Shown one piece after another: positions 33,556 to 45,322 of a DNA stretch of 64,000 nt. The DNA lies in contig NZ_JABBPD010000001.1 in the NCBI RefSeq assembly GCF_012927445.1, forward strand, positions 124,001 to 188,000, written 5' to 3'. Within the stretch, counting starts at the first letter, position 1, and each line of letters starts with the position of its first letter. The notes beneath the pieces are model-generated. The model was not told where the DNA came from and did no database searches. It was given only the letters and a program-made list of their open reading frames with translations. Made by a program: the position numbers and the translations under genes. The DNA comes from Rhodoferax sp. GTDB lineage: Bacteria > Pseudomonadota > Gammaproteobacteria > Burkholderiales > Burkholderiaceae_C.

Positions 33556-34272
33556 TTACTCGCCCAAATAGGCGGCCCGTACCTTGGGGTCGTTGAGCAT
33601 TTCTTTGGCATCGCCCGTCATGGTGACCAGGCCGGACTCCATGACGTAGCCGCGATTGGCAATGGCCAATGCGCGGCTGGCGTTTTGCTCGACCAGCAGC
33701 ACGGTGACGCCCTGCGCATACACATCCCGCACCACTTCAAAAATCTTGTCAACCATGATCGGCGACAGCCCCATCGACGGCTCGTCCAGCAGCAGCACTT
33801 TGGGGCGGCTCATCAAGGCCCGGCCCATGGCCAGCATTTGCTGCTCGCCACCGGACATGGTGCCGGCCAGTTGTTGGCAACGTTCTTTCAGCCGTGGGAA
33901 GATGGTAAAAATCTTTTCGATGTCCACCAGAATATCGGCCTTGTCGTCGCGGATGTAGGCACCCATTTGCAGATTTTCAATGATGGTCATGCGGGTGAAT
34001 ACGCCGCGCCCTTCCGGCACCATGGCCAGGCCCTGCTTCACCAGATCCCACGGCCCTTGGCCGCGGATGCTTTTGCCCAGGTACTCGATGTCGCCATCGT
34101 TCATCGGCAGGGTGCCGGTGATAGCTTTCATGGTGGTGGTTTTGCCCGCGCCGTTGGAGCCGATCAGCGATACCAGCTCGCCTTCGCGCACTTCAAAGTC
34201 CACGCCCTTGACGGCCTGAATGCCGCCGTACGCCACTTTGAGGCCCGTTACTTTGAGAAGAATGTTTGTCAT
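33556..34272 (-). CDS. livF: Branched-chain amino acid ABC transporter ATPase LivF
   Basis: 238-residue ABC ATPase of the LivF type. Walker A GSNGAGKTT, signature MSGGEQQML, Walker B VLLLDEPSMGLSPIM and the H loop region VLLVEQNA are all present. Short length and the GLKVAYGGIQAVKGV start separate it from LivG. It is the last gene of livH-livM-livG-livF on the minus strand, with nine bases or fewer between livG and livF. The substrate could be leucine/isoleucine/valine, urea or an aromatic amide; the operon has no binding protein in this window. Confidence 0.93.
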   Translation of the reverse strand: MTNILLKVTGLKVAYGGIQAVKGVDFEVREGELVSLIGSNGAGKTTTMKAITGTLPMNDGDIEYLGKSIRGQGPWDLVKQGLAMVPEGRGVFTRMTIIENLQMGAYIRDDKADILVDIEKIFTIFPRLKERCQQLAGTMSGGEQQMLAMGRALMSRPKVLLLDEPSMGLSPIMVDKIFEVVRDVYAQGVTVLLVEQNASRALAIANRGYVMESGLVTMTGDAKEMLNDPKVRAAYLGE

Positions 34273-34280
34273 ATTTGTTC

Positions 34281-35051
34281 TCAGTGAGCGCTGGTGCCCA
34301 GATAGGCTTCAATTACTTTTTCGTTTTTCTGCACTTCGGCCGGTGTGCCTTCGGCAATCTTTTTGCCATAGTCCAGCACCGTCAGACGATCGCATAAACC
34401 CATCACCAGCTTCACATCGTGCTCGATGAGCAAAATGGTGCGGTTGTCATTGCGGATTTTGGAAATCAGTTCGCGCAACATGATCTTTTCGGTGGCGTTC
34501 ATGCCGGCGGCGGGTTCGTCCAGTGCAATCAGTTGCGGATCGGTCGCCAGCGCGCGGGCAATTTCCAGCCGACGCTGATCGCCGTAGCTCAGGGTGCGGG
34601 CTTTGTAGTCGGCCAACTTACCAATGCCGACATAGTCCAGCAGCTCGTGGGCACGCTGGGTAATGGCGGCCTCTTCGGCCTTGAAACCAGGGGTGCGAAA
34701 GATGGCGCCGAGCAAGCCCGAATGGGTGCGGATGTGGCGCCCCACCATGACGTTTTCCAGCGCCGTCATTTCAGAGAACAAGCGAATGTTCTGAAACGTG
34801 CGCGCAATCCCGGCTTTGGCCACTTGATGCACCGCCGTGGGCTGGTAGGTCTTGCCCGCCAGCTCAAAGCGGCCACTGTCTGGCGTGTAGAGACCGGTCA
34901 GCACATTGAAAAATGTGGTTTTGCCCGCGCCGTTCGGCCCGATCAGGCCATAGACCTGACCCCGCTTGATGCTGATACCGACATCGCTCAGGGCCTGCAG
35001 GCCACCGAATCGCTTGGAAACGCCGGAGACGTTAAGTACAGTGTCTGTCAT
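34281..35051 (-). CDS. livG: Branched-chain amino acid ABC transporter ATPase LivG
   Basis: 256-residue ABC ATPase. Walker A GPNGAGKTT, the LivG-type insertion KAGIARTFQNIRLFSEM, signature LSYGDQRRLEIARAL, Walker B LIALDEPAAGMN and ILLIEHDVKLVMGLC are visible. The ATG at 35051 begins MTDTVLNVSGVSKRFGG; an upstream start would extend into livM. It pairs with LivF to energise the LivHM channel. Confidence 0.93.
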   Translation of the reverse strand: MTDTVLNVSGVSKRFGGLQALSDVGISIKRGQVYGLIGPNGAGKTTFFNVLTGLYTPDSGRFELAGKTYQPTAVHQVAKAGIARTFQNIRLFSEMTALENVMVGRHIRTHSGLLGAIFRTPGFKAEEAAITQRAHELLDYVGIGKLADYKARTLSYGDQRRLEIARALATDPQLIALDEPAAGMNATEKIMLRELISKIRNDNRTILLIEHDVKLVMGLCDRLTVLDYGKKIAEGTPAEVQKNEKVIEAYLGTSAH

Positions 35052-35064
35052 GTTCGTTCCGATT

Positions 35065-36147
35065 TCATTTCGTGTTCTGCAGCGACTTGCCATGATCGGG
35101 CGAAGGCCACAAGCCCCGCGGCCGCAGCAGCATGATGCTGATCATGGCCACCGCAATCAGCAGCTGACGCAGAATGGACGCATCGAGTCGGCCATCGGTC
35201 ATCGATTGCAGGGGCCCGGCCACATAGCGCAACACCTCCGGCAAGGCCGACAGCAACACGGCCCCCAGAATGACGCCCGGCAAATGCCCGATGCCGCCCA
35301 GCACGACCATGGCCACAATCATCACCGACTCCATCAAGCTGAAGGACTCGGGCGAAATGAAGCCCTGAAACGACGCAAACATGGCACCCGACACGCCGCC
35401 AAAGGTCGCGCCCATGCCGAAGGCCAGCAGTTTCAGGTTGCGGGTGTTGATGCCCATCGCTTTGGCAGCGATTTCATCTTCGCGAATCGCCATCCAGGCT
35501 CGCCCGACGCGGGACAGTTGCAGCCGGTGCGAAATCAAAATACTGAACAGGACCAAGGCCAAAAACATGTAGTAGTAGAGCGACACCGACGCCAACTCAA
35601 AGCCGCCGATGGTGATTGACTTGCCCAGTTCAAACCCGAAGAAACTGATGGAATCAATCTGATTCAGTCCCTTGGGGCCGTTGGTGATATTGACCGGATG
35701 GTCCAGGTTGTTCAAAAAGACCCGGATGATTTCGCCAAAACCCAAGGTCACGATGGCCAAGTAGTCACCGCGCAAACGCAGCGTGGGCGCGCCCAACAGC
35801 ACGCCAAACACGCCCGCAATCAGTGCAGCCGCCGGGATCACCACCCAGATGGGTGCGTGCATCCCATCCGGGAACATGGCCGCAATCATCGGAAAAGTCT
35901 CGGTCAGATGCGGCGAGGCCAGCAGGCCGTACATGTAGGCACCAATGGCAAAAAAGGCCACGTAACCCAAATCAAGCAGACCGGCATAACCCACCACAAT
36001 GTTGAGCCCCAGGGCCAGCAACACATAGAGCAGCGCCATGTCGGCAATGCGAACCCAAGCATTGCCAAAGCCCTGCAGCAGCAGCGGCAAAATCAGCAAG
36101 CCCGCAGCAGCCAGCAGAAAGAGGAAGATTTTTTGTTGTTGCTTCAT
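35065..36147 (-). CDS. livM: Branched-chain amino acid ABC transporter permease LivM
   Basis: 360-residue membrane permease with about eight to ten helices. The family motif NIVVGYAGLLDLGYVAFFAIGAYMYGLL lies at about residues 49-76, and the cytoplasmic EAA-like loop RVGRAWMAIREDEIAAKAMGIN links to the ATPases. GVSGAMFASFQGFISPESF follows, as in LivM. It follows livH after eight bases and precedes livG. Confidence 0.93.
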   Translation of the reverse strand: MKQQQKIFLFLLAAAGLLILPLLLQGFGNAWVRIADMALLYVLLALGLNIVVGYAGLLDLGYVAFFAIGAYMYGLLASPHLTETFPMIAAMFPDGMHAPIWVVIPAAALIAGVFGVLLGAPTLRLRGDYLAIVTLGFGEIIRVFLNNLDHPVNITNGPKGLNQIDSISFFGFELGKSITIGGFELASVSLYYYMFLALVLFSILISHRLQLSRVGRAWMAIREDEIAAKAMGINTRNLKLLAFGMGATFGGVSGAMFASFQGFISPESFSLMESVMIVAMVVLGGIGHLPGVILGAVLLSALPEVLRYVAGPLQSMTDGRLDASILRQLLIAVAMISIMLLRPRGLWPSPDHGKSLQNTK

Positions 36148-36155
36148 AACGGTCC

Positions 36156-37085
36156 TTAGGCACGATCTGCGACACGCTCACCCAGCAAGCCCGAGGGCCG
36201 CAGCGTCAGCACGATGATCAACACGATGAAGGCAAAAATATCCGAGTAATGACTGCCCAGCACGCCGCCCGTGAGCTGGCCGATATAGCCAGCACCCAGC
36301 GATTCAATCAAGCCCAGCAAAATGCCGCCGAGCACCGCGCCGCCCAGGTTGCCGATACCGCCAAACACCGCCGCCGTAAAGGCTTTCAGACCCGGCAAAA
36401 AGCCCATGGTGTGCTGCACGGTGCCGTAGTTGGCGGCCCACATCACCCCGGCAATGGCCGCCAGGATGGCACCAATCAAAAAGGTGGCCGAAATCACCAT
36501 ATCGGGCTTGACGCCCATCAGTGCCGCCACCCGCGGATTCTCGGCGGTGGCCCGCATGGCCCGGCCTAACTTGGTGTAATTCACCACGTACATCAGGATC
36601 GCCAGCGACACGGCCGTCATGGCCAGAATCAGCACCTGCGTCGGCGTGATCACGGCGCCGCCGATCTCGATCGGTGTGCGGGACAACAGGGTGGGATAGG
36701 GTTTGTAATTGGGCTTCCAGATGATCATGGCCAGCGTCTGCAGCAGGATGGACATGCCGATGGCGGTGATCAACGGCGCCAGTTTGGGGCTGTTGCGCAG
36801 TGGCCGGTAGGCTACTTTTTCGATCACAAAATTGAGGGCGGCCGCCACCACGCAGGCGATGATCAAGGAGATCAGGAGAATGAGCCAGCCTGGCGTGCCC
36901 GGCATCGACTCCTGCATCAGACCGATGATGGTCCAGCTGGTCAAGGCCCCGACCATCAGCACTTCGCCATGGGCAAAGTTGATGAGGCCGATGATGCCGT
37001 ACACCATGGTGTAGCCCAAGGCGACAAGGGCATACATGCTGCCCAACACCAGACCGTTGATGATCTGCTGTATGAAGGTATCCAT
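36156..37085 (-). CDS. livH: Branched-chain amino acid ABC transporter permease LivH
   Basis: 309-residue permease starting MDTFIQQIINGLVLGSMYALVALG, the classic LivH start. GIIGLINFAHGEVLMVGAL and the loop LGRAMRATAENPRVAALMGV are present. It is the first gene of the livHMGF cluster. The 231 bases upstream (37086-37316) contain no binding-protein gene, so the periplasmic receptor LivK must be encoded elsewhere. Confidence 0.93.
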   Translation of the reverse strand: MDTFIQQIINGLVLGSMYALVALGYTMVYGIIGLINFAHGEVLMVGALTSWTIIGLMQESMPGTPGWLILLISLIIACVVAAALNFVIEKVAYRPLRNSPKLAPLITAIGMSILLQTLAMIIWKPNYKPYPTLLSRTPIEIGGAVITPTQVLILAMTAVSLAILMYVVNYTKLGRAMRATAENPRVAALMGVKPDMVISATFLIGAILAAIAGVMWAANYGTVQHTMGFLPGLKAFTAAVFGGIGNLGGAVLGGILLGLIESLGAGYIGQLTGGVLGSHYSDIFAFIVLIIVLTLRPSGLLGERVADRA

Positions 37086-37316
37086 AAACTTCTCCGATTT
37101 TTGGCCGGCGCTTGTGTCAGCGATTTGTTGACGAGCGGTGCGGCCTTGTGAGCTCTACCAGTTCTTTAGCAATAAACCTGCCAACGTAGCGCCCTGGATG
37201 GCGTTCTCTGACAGAGAGTTGGACGCGATTGTAGCGAGGGGGCACCCGATCAATGCCCTGCGCCCGACGGGGTTTACCCTTGCGGCAGACCCAGTATCAG
37301 CAAGTCTTAACCGCCA

Positions 37317-38633
37317 TCAGCCGCTTTGATTATTCAGCTTCTTGAGCTGGCGCAACTTGTCGGCAATTTTGAGCTCGAGGCCCCGCTCCACCGGACGGTA
37401 AAAGCCGGGTGATGCCATGCCATCAGGCAGGTAGCGCTCACCGGCCGCAAAGCCGCCTTCTTCGTCGTGCGCGTAGCGATAGCCTTTGCCATAGTCCAGC
37501 TCTTTCATCAGCTTGGTGGGCGCATTGCGCAGGTGCATCGGCACCGGGCGCGTGCCGTCTTTTTTAACGAAGGCTTTGGCTTCGTTAAAGGCCTTGTAGA
37601 CGGCATTGGATTTGGCGGCCACCGCCAGATACACCACGCACTCGGCCAGCGCCAACTCGCCCTCGGGCGTGCCCAGCCGCTCGTACACCTCGGAGGCATC
37701 AAGCGCCAAGCGCAAGGCGCGCGGGTCGGCCAGGCCGATGTCTTCACTGGCCATGCGGATCAGGCGACGCGCCAGGTAGCGTGGATCGGCCCCGCCATCG
37801 AGCATGCGCACAAACCAGTACAGTGCGGCGTCGGGGTCGGAGCCCCGCACCGATTTGTGCAGGGCGCTGATGGTGTCGTAGAACTGCTCGCCGCCCTTGT
37901 CATAACGGCGCATGCGCTCGCCCAGCACCTTGAGCAGCCAGACGTCGGTGATCTCGGTCAACTTTTCCTGGGTGGCGGCCACGGCCAGTGTTTCCAGCGT
38001 GTTCAGCAGGCGCCGGGCATCGCCATCGGCGTAAGCGATCAACCGGTCAATTGCTATCTTTTCAATAGCTGGTACCGCACCAATATCATGGGCCCGCGCC
38101 ACAATTCGTTCAAGATCTTCCGGCGCCAGCGGTTGCAGCACATACACCGCTGCGCGTGACAGCAAGGCGGAGTTGACTTCAAACGAAGGGTTTTCGGTGG
38201 TGGCGCCGATGAAGGTGAACAGACCACTCTCCACATGCGGCAAAAAAGCGTCCTGCTGGCTTTTGTTGAAGCGGTGCACCTCGTCCACAAACACAATGGT
38301 GCGCCGGCCCTGCCCCAGCGCAATCTGGGCCTGTTCGACCGCCTCGCGAATGTCTTTGACGCCGCCCAGCACGGCACTGATGGTGATGAACTGCGCGTCA
38401 AACGCGTTGGCCATCAGGCGCGCAATGGTGGTTTTACCGGTGCCCGGCGGGCCCCACAGAATGCAGCTGTGCGGCTGACCGGATTCGAACGCAATGCGCA
38501 ACGCCATGCCCTCGCCCAGCAGGTGTTGCTGGCCGATGACCTCGCTCAAGCGCTGCGGGCGCAGGCGCTCGGCCAAGGGCTGGTGAGAAGAAGGAGAAGG
38601 TCGGGCGGTCACGGGTAACTTTGAATCAGGCAA
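37317..38633 (-). CDS. rarA: Replication-associated recombination protein A (RarA/MgsA)
   Basis: 438-residue AAA+ clamp-loader-like ATPase acting at stalled forks and ssDNA gaps. It starts with a short disordered tail, then PLAERLRPQRLSEVIGQQHLL. Walker A is WGPPGTGKTT, Walker B VFVDEVHRFNK, sensor 1 GATTENPSFE, and the arginine-rich GDARRLLN segment follows. The C-terminal tetramerisation domain with KAFNEAKAF and YRYAHDEEGGFAAGERYLPDGM is complete. A degenerate left half of the dispersed repeat encodes AVPAIEKIAI near residue 190. In many Burkholderiales rarA follows lolA directly; here two membrane protein genes lie between. Confidence 0.95.
   Translation of the reverse strand: MPDSKLPVTARPSPSSHQPLAERLRPQRLSEVIGQQHLLGEGMALRIAFESGQPHSCILWGPPGTGKTTIARLMANAFDAQFITISAVLGGVKDIREAVEQAQIALGQGRRTIVFVDEVHRFNKSQQDAFLPHVESGLFTFIGATTENPSFEVNSALLSRAAVYVLQPLAPEDLERIVARAHDIGAVPAIEKIAIDRLIAYADGDARRLLNTLETLAVAATQEKLTEITDVWLLKVLGERMRRYDKGGEQFYDTISALHKSVRGSDPDAALYWFVRMLDGGADPRYLARRLIRMASEDIGLADPRALRLALDASEVYERLGTPEGELALAECVVYLAVAAKSNAVYKAFNEAKAFVKKDGTRPVPMHLRNAPTKLMKELDYGKGYRYAHDEEGGFAAGERYLPDGMASPGFYRPVERGLELKIADKLRQLKKLNNQSG
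38053..38094 (+). repeat. Degenerate dispersed repeat copy R6 inside rarA
   Basis: GCTATCTTTTCAATAGCT (five-base arms GCTAT/ATAGC) continues GGTACCGCAC, aligned with the GATTGCGCAC of copy R2. The right part is only faintly kept (ATGGGCC). It is antisense to rarA and in frame. Confidence 0.5.
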
Positions 38634-38796
38634 AGGCTCAGTGTAAAACAGCCCTCGCCGCCTGGCCTAAAGCCCTGACGGGCTGAAGCGTGTTTTCCCA
38701 TGCACCCAGTTTGCGGAACCGTTGACTGGTGCTATAAGAAAGTTCCGGTGTCGAATTCTCTGTGCACTGAACCATCGTAATAGGAGGCTACTCACC

Positions 38797-39297
38797 ATGA
38801 AAGCTCGCACACTCTTGTTGCTGATACTTTTGGGCGCAATTGCGGCGTTCGCTGCGCTCAACTGGAGCACGTTCACGGCCGCGACCACGCTGTCGCTGGG
38901 CATTGCCGTCATTCAGGCGCCACTCGGCTTGATCATGTTGGCCGTGCTGGTCTTTCTCACGGTCTTGTTTCTTGCTTACGTGGTCTATTTGCAGACTTCA
39001 GTGCTCCTGGAGGCACGCAATCATGCAAAAGAGCTGAAGACCAATCGGGAGCTTGCAGACCAAGCGGAGGCGTCACGTTTCACTGAACTTCGCAACTTCC
39101 TGGAACAGGGACTGAAGCAACGAGCCAGTCTGGACACGGAATCAAGGACCATCGTGCTGGGACGGCTGGACCAGCTTGAGCGGGATATGCGCCTCAGCAT
39201 CGAACAATCAGGCAATACGCTCAGCGCCTACATCGGCGAACTCGAAGATCGGCTTGAAAAAGGCGCTGTCGGCCTGACGCCACTCCCACCAAACTGA
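38797..39297 (+). CDS. LapA-domain-like inner-membrane protein
   Basis: 166-residue protein with two N-terminal membrane helices (TLLLLILLGAIAAFAALNW and GLIMLAVLVFLTVLFLAYV) joined by a short loop (STFTAATTLSLGIAVIQAP). A charged coiled-coil tail follows. This hairpin plus coiled coil is the LapA/DUF1049 layout; LapA assists lipopolysaccharide assembly and its regulation in enterobacteria. The ATG at 38797 has AGGAGG upstream, deciding against a longer frame from 38722. It is a single gene followed by about 240 bases without coding potential. Confidence 0.75.
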   Translation: MKARTLLLLILLGAIAAFAALNWSTFTAATTLSLGIAVIQAPLGLIMLAVLVFLTVLFLAYVVYLQTSVLLEARNHAKELKTNRELADQAEASRFTELRNFLEQGLKQRASLDTESRTIVLGRLDQLERDMRLSIEQSGNTLSAYIGELEDRLEKGAVGLTPLPPN

Positions 39298-39433
39298 TTC
39301 CCCCCAAGGGATACGGTTAATCATCTCTTCTTTTCCGTGGTCCAGCCCTACTGGATTTGCCACGGAGGGCTTGCGTGCGTCAAAACTTCGGCTGAGCCCA
39401 AATAATATTTGTTCAAATGCAATAAGATGGCAA

Positions 39434-39453
39434 CTCTCTTTCAATAAAGAGAG
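39434..39453. other. Inverted repeat upstream of the mscS-type gene
   Basis: CTCTCTTT CAAT AAAGAGAG: perfect eight-base arms. It lies about 85 bases before the mechanosensitive channel gene. No T run follows. It could be a leader hairpin or operator. Confidence 0.4.
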
Positions 39454-39536
39454 ACAAACGTATGGGAACGTCCCGTGGCGAACTGGCCACCCCCATCCAG
39501 ACAGATGAATTTACCCGCCACCCATAACCGACCACC

Positions 39537-40640
39537 ATGTTTCGCCAACTTATTGCCAGCAACACCCTTCAGGACTGGAGCTACGCCCTGCTCGCGGCTG
39601 CCGTTTTCATCGTCGTTCTCCATTTTTTGCGGCACTTTCTCTTGCAGCGGCTCACCAATATCGCCCAGAACATGGACAACGTGGTGGGCAACTTCCTGGT
39701 TGAAGTTTTATCGGCCACGCGGATTCTGCTCGCGGCGGCCATCAGTCTCTACATTGCCACGAGTTTTCTGACCTTGCCCACCGCCATGGACAAACTGGTG
39801 GACCGGGTTTTTATTGGCTTGCTGCTTCTGCAAGCCGGCTTTTGGGCCAACCGCGGACTCGATTTCTGGTTGCGCCAGCGCTTCGCCAAAGGTGAAGCCA
39901 GCGACGAAGGCTCGCGGGCGATGACCCGGTCGCTGCTCACCTTCATTGGCCGCGTGGCCCTGTGGACCCTGGTGATGCTGCTGATCCTCGACAACATGGG
40001 CCTCAACGTCACGGCCCTGGTCGCCAGCCTTGGCATTGGCGGTATCGCCGTCGCGCTCGCCGTGCAGAATATCCTGGGCGACCTGTTCGCCTCGCTGTCG
40101 ATCGCCATCGACAAACCCTTCGTCATTGGGGACTTCATCATCGTCGACCAGCTCATGGGCAGCGTCGAGCACGTCGGCCTGAAGACCACCCGCATTCGCA
40201 GCCTGGGTGGCGAACAGATCATTTTTTCCAACAATGACCTGCTCAAGAGCCGCATCAGCAACTACAAGCGCATGCAGGAGCGGCGCTCGGTCTTCGCTCT
40301 CGGCGTCACCTACGACACATCGGCGGAGCTGCTCGAACTCATTCCCACCCTGATCCAACAAGCGGTTGAGGCGCAGGACGGTGTGCGCTTCGACCGAGCC
40401 CACTTTAAAAGCTTCGGCCCCTCATCGCTCGACTTTGAAACGGTGTATTACGTTTTACAGCCCGACTTCAATATATCCATGAACATCCAGCAGGCCATCA
40501 ATCTGCAGTTGGTGCGCCAGTTCGCGGAACACGGCATCAGCTTCGCCTTCCCGACCCAAACCCTGCATATCCAAAGAGGCTTGCCACCGGCTGCCAACGG
40601 CCTTATTGCCGGATCACGTCCGCCCCTGCCGGCGGTTTGA
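39537..40640 (+). CDS. MscS-family mechanosensitive ion channel
   Basis: 367-residue small-conductance-type channel protein. About four N-terminal membrane helices come first. The pore-lining TM3 is NVTALVASLGIGGIAVALAV with its Gly/Ala pattern, followed by QNILGDLFASLSIAIDKPF, the MscS family core. The beta domain (GDFIIVDQLMGSVEHVGLKTTRIRS, NNDLLKSRISNYKRM) and a C-terminal alpha-beta domain are complete. Its 3' end overlaps the 3' end of the convergent lolA gene by 38 bases. It releases solutes during osmotic downshock. Confidence 0.92.
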   Translation: MFRQLIASNTLQDWSYALLAAAVFIVVLHFLRHFLLQRLTNIAQNMDNVVGNFLVEVLSATRILLAAAISLYIATSFLTLPTAMDKLVDRVFIGLLLLQAGFWANRGLDFWLRQRFAKGEASDEGSRAMTRSLLTFIGRVALWTLVMLLILDNMGLNVTALVASLGIGGIAVALAVQNILGDLFASLSIAIDKPFVIGDFIIVDQLMGSVEHVGLKTTRIRSLGGEQIIFSNNDLLKSRISNYKRMQERRSVFALGVTYDTSAELLELIPTLIQQAVEAQDGVRFDRAHFKSFGPSSLDFETVYYVLQPDFNISMNIQQAINLQLVRQFAEHGISFAFPTQTLHIQRGLPPAANGLIAGSRPPLPAV

Positions 40641-41264
40641 ACTGAAAGCTGTTGCCTGACAAAGCCGGATTGATATCGAAGCGATGAAAGGTCAACAGCG
40701 AACGTTGGCCGAAACTGTCGAGAATTTCAAGCGCGGCCAGGCTACCCGCTTTGTCAGCCCCCGAATCACTGCCCCGAAAACCCACGCGCACCGTTTGCAA
40801 CTGACCGTCTTTCGATTTCGGCGTGGCAGCCACCCACTGCAGCCCGTCCTGGTCGGGCGCATCGGCCAGCGCGAAATCCGCCTGCAAGGCGCGTAAATCA
40901 GGCGCCGCGGCAATCAAGGCGGCGGGCGTTGAGCCCAGCGTCAGGGACTGTTTGCGGGCCGTTACCTGGTTCAGATCCGCATCAAACAGCCACAACGTCT
41001 TGCCGTCGGCCACGATGCTTTGCTCAAACGGCTTTTGGTAGATGAACTTGAAGCGATTGGGCCGGGAAAATTCGAAGGTGCCGTTGGATGTTTTAACGCG
41101 CGGCGCCTGCCCCTCTTTAGCGGGCGAAGTCACCACTTGAGTGAAGTCGGCGCGACCGGTTTTGACGGTCTTCACAAAAGTCTCAAGGCTTTCCAGGCCT
41201 CCAGCCCCCGCCACACCTGCGCAAGCAGCTATACAAATAATAGCAATCCGTTTAATCATCTTCA

Positions 41265-41265
<1 letters not shown>
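40603..41265 (-). CDS. lolA: Outer-membrane lipoprotein carrier protein LolA
   Basis: Periplasmic chaperone that carries lipoproteins from LolCDE to LolB. 220 residues. Mature-chain features are LETFVKTVKTGRADFTQVV, RPNRFKFIYQKPFEQSIVADGKTLWLFDADLNQV and FHRFDINPALSGNSFQF. The ATG at 41265 shares its first base with the ftsK TGA; a GTG one codon earlier is not needed. The signal peptide (about residues 1-23) has its hydrophobic core IAIICIAACAGVAGAGG encoded by a sense-oriented dispersed repeat. Family members elsewhere have unrelated signal sequences, so this segment was replaced or created by the repeat. Confidence 0.92.
41196..41244 (-). repeat. Dispersed repeat copy R7 inside the LolA signal peptide
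   Basis: On the minus strand: GCTATTATTTGTATAGCT, GCTTGCGCAGGT, then GTGGCGGGGGCTGGAGGCC. The alignment to the other copies covers the full unit. It is read in the same frame as copy R8, giving A-I-x-x-x-I-A at the left hairpin. Confidence 0.85.
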
Positions 41266-44622
<3,357 letters not shown>

Positions 44623-44767
44623 CTGAGGCTTTTCCGGAATTTGTCGATCCTCTTCATACGGGGCGAGATGGGCCGGGGAATCTCTTTACCGCCACATCAA
44701 GGTGTGGCGAGGTGCGGCGAAAGCTGTTAACGGACGCGCAAGCGTTCACGTCTTCTGGAGTGTCCAC

Positions 44768-45001
44768 ATGGCACGCGTATGTGAAGTAACGGGCAAAGGC
44801 CCAATGGTCGGGAACAAAGTTTCCCACGCCAACAACAAAACCAAGCGCCGGTTCCTGCCGAACCTGCAATACCGCCGTTTTTGGGTCGAGACCGAAAACC
44901 GTTGGATTCGCTTGCGAATCTCCAACGCAGGTTTGCGTTTGATCGACAAAAAAGGCATTGATGTTGTGCTCGCAGACTTGCGCGCACGTGGACAGGCATA
45001 A
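44768..45001 (+). CDS. rpmB: 50S ribosomal protein L28
   Basis: 77-residue large-subunit ribosomal protein. It starts [23 protein letters not shown], the canonical L28 N-terminus, and contains [14 protein letters not shown] and the basic C-terminal half. The frame is open upstream to 44702, but the ATG at 44768 gives the family length. rpmG follows after 11 bases with GGAG between, so the two form the usual rpmB-rpmG operon. Confidence 0.97.
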   Translation: MARVCEVTGKGPMVGNKVSHANNKTKRRFLPNLQYRRFWVETENRWIRLRISNAGLRLIDKKGIDVVLADLRARGQA

Positions 45002-45012
45002 GGAGCAGCACC

Positions 45013-45183
45013 ATGGCAACCAAAGGCGGACGCGAAAAAATCAAGCTGGAATCTACAGCTGGTACTGGTCACTTCTACACCACCAGCAAAAACAAGAAAA
45101 CCATGCCCGAGAAAATGCTGATCAAGAAATTTGATCCAAAAGCTCGCAAGCACGTGGATTACAAGGAAATGAAACTGAAGTAA
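45013..45183 (+). CDS. rpmG: 50S ribosomal protein L33
   Basis: 56-residue ribosomal protein. It begins [19 protein letters not shown], contains [16 protein letters not shown] and ends [11 protein letters not shown]. The four zinc-binding cysteines of the C+ form are absent, so this is the zinc-independent paralogue type normal in proteobacteria. AAGGAG precedes the ATG by about eight bases. Confidence 0.97.
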   Translation: MATKGGREKIKLESTAGTGHFYTTSKNKKTMPEKMLIKKFDPKARKHVDYKEMKLK

Positions 45184-45202
45184 TTCAGGTTTATTGACGA
45201 TC

Positions 45203-45231
45203 AAAAAAGCCCGCTTGATGCGGGCTTTTTT
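45203..45231. terminator. Rho-independent terminator of rpmB-rpmG
   Basis: AAAAAAGCCCGC TTGAT GCGGGCTTTTTT: a 12-base stem, 20 bases after the rpmG stop. Confidence 0.9.
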
Positions 45232-45253
45232 GTGGCTGTCTATCAGGCAAATT

Positions 45254-45318
45254 ACTATGAATTCAATAGCTAATCACGCAATAGCTACGGGGGCTAGAGA
45301 CCAAAAAGGCCTCTAAAA
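45254..45318 (+). repeat. Dispersed repeat copy R5, intergenic
   Basis: ACTATGAATTCAATAGCT, AATCACGCAATAGCTA, then CGGGGGCTAGAGACC. A further AAAAAGGCCTCTAAAAT tail can pair with the GAGACC part. It lies between rpmG and the desaturase gene and is free of coding constraint, so it is a good reference copy. Confidence 0.8.
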
Positions 45319-45322
45319 TCAA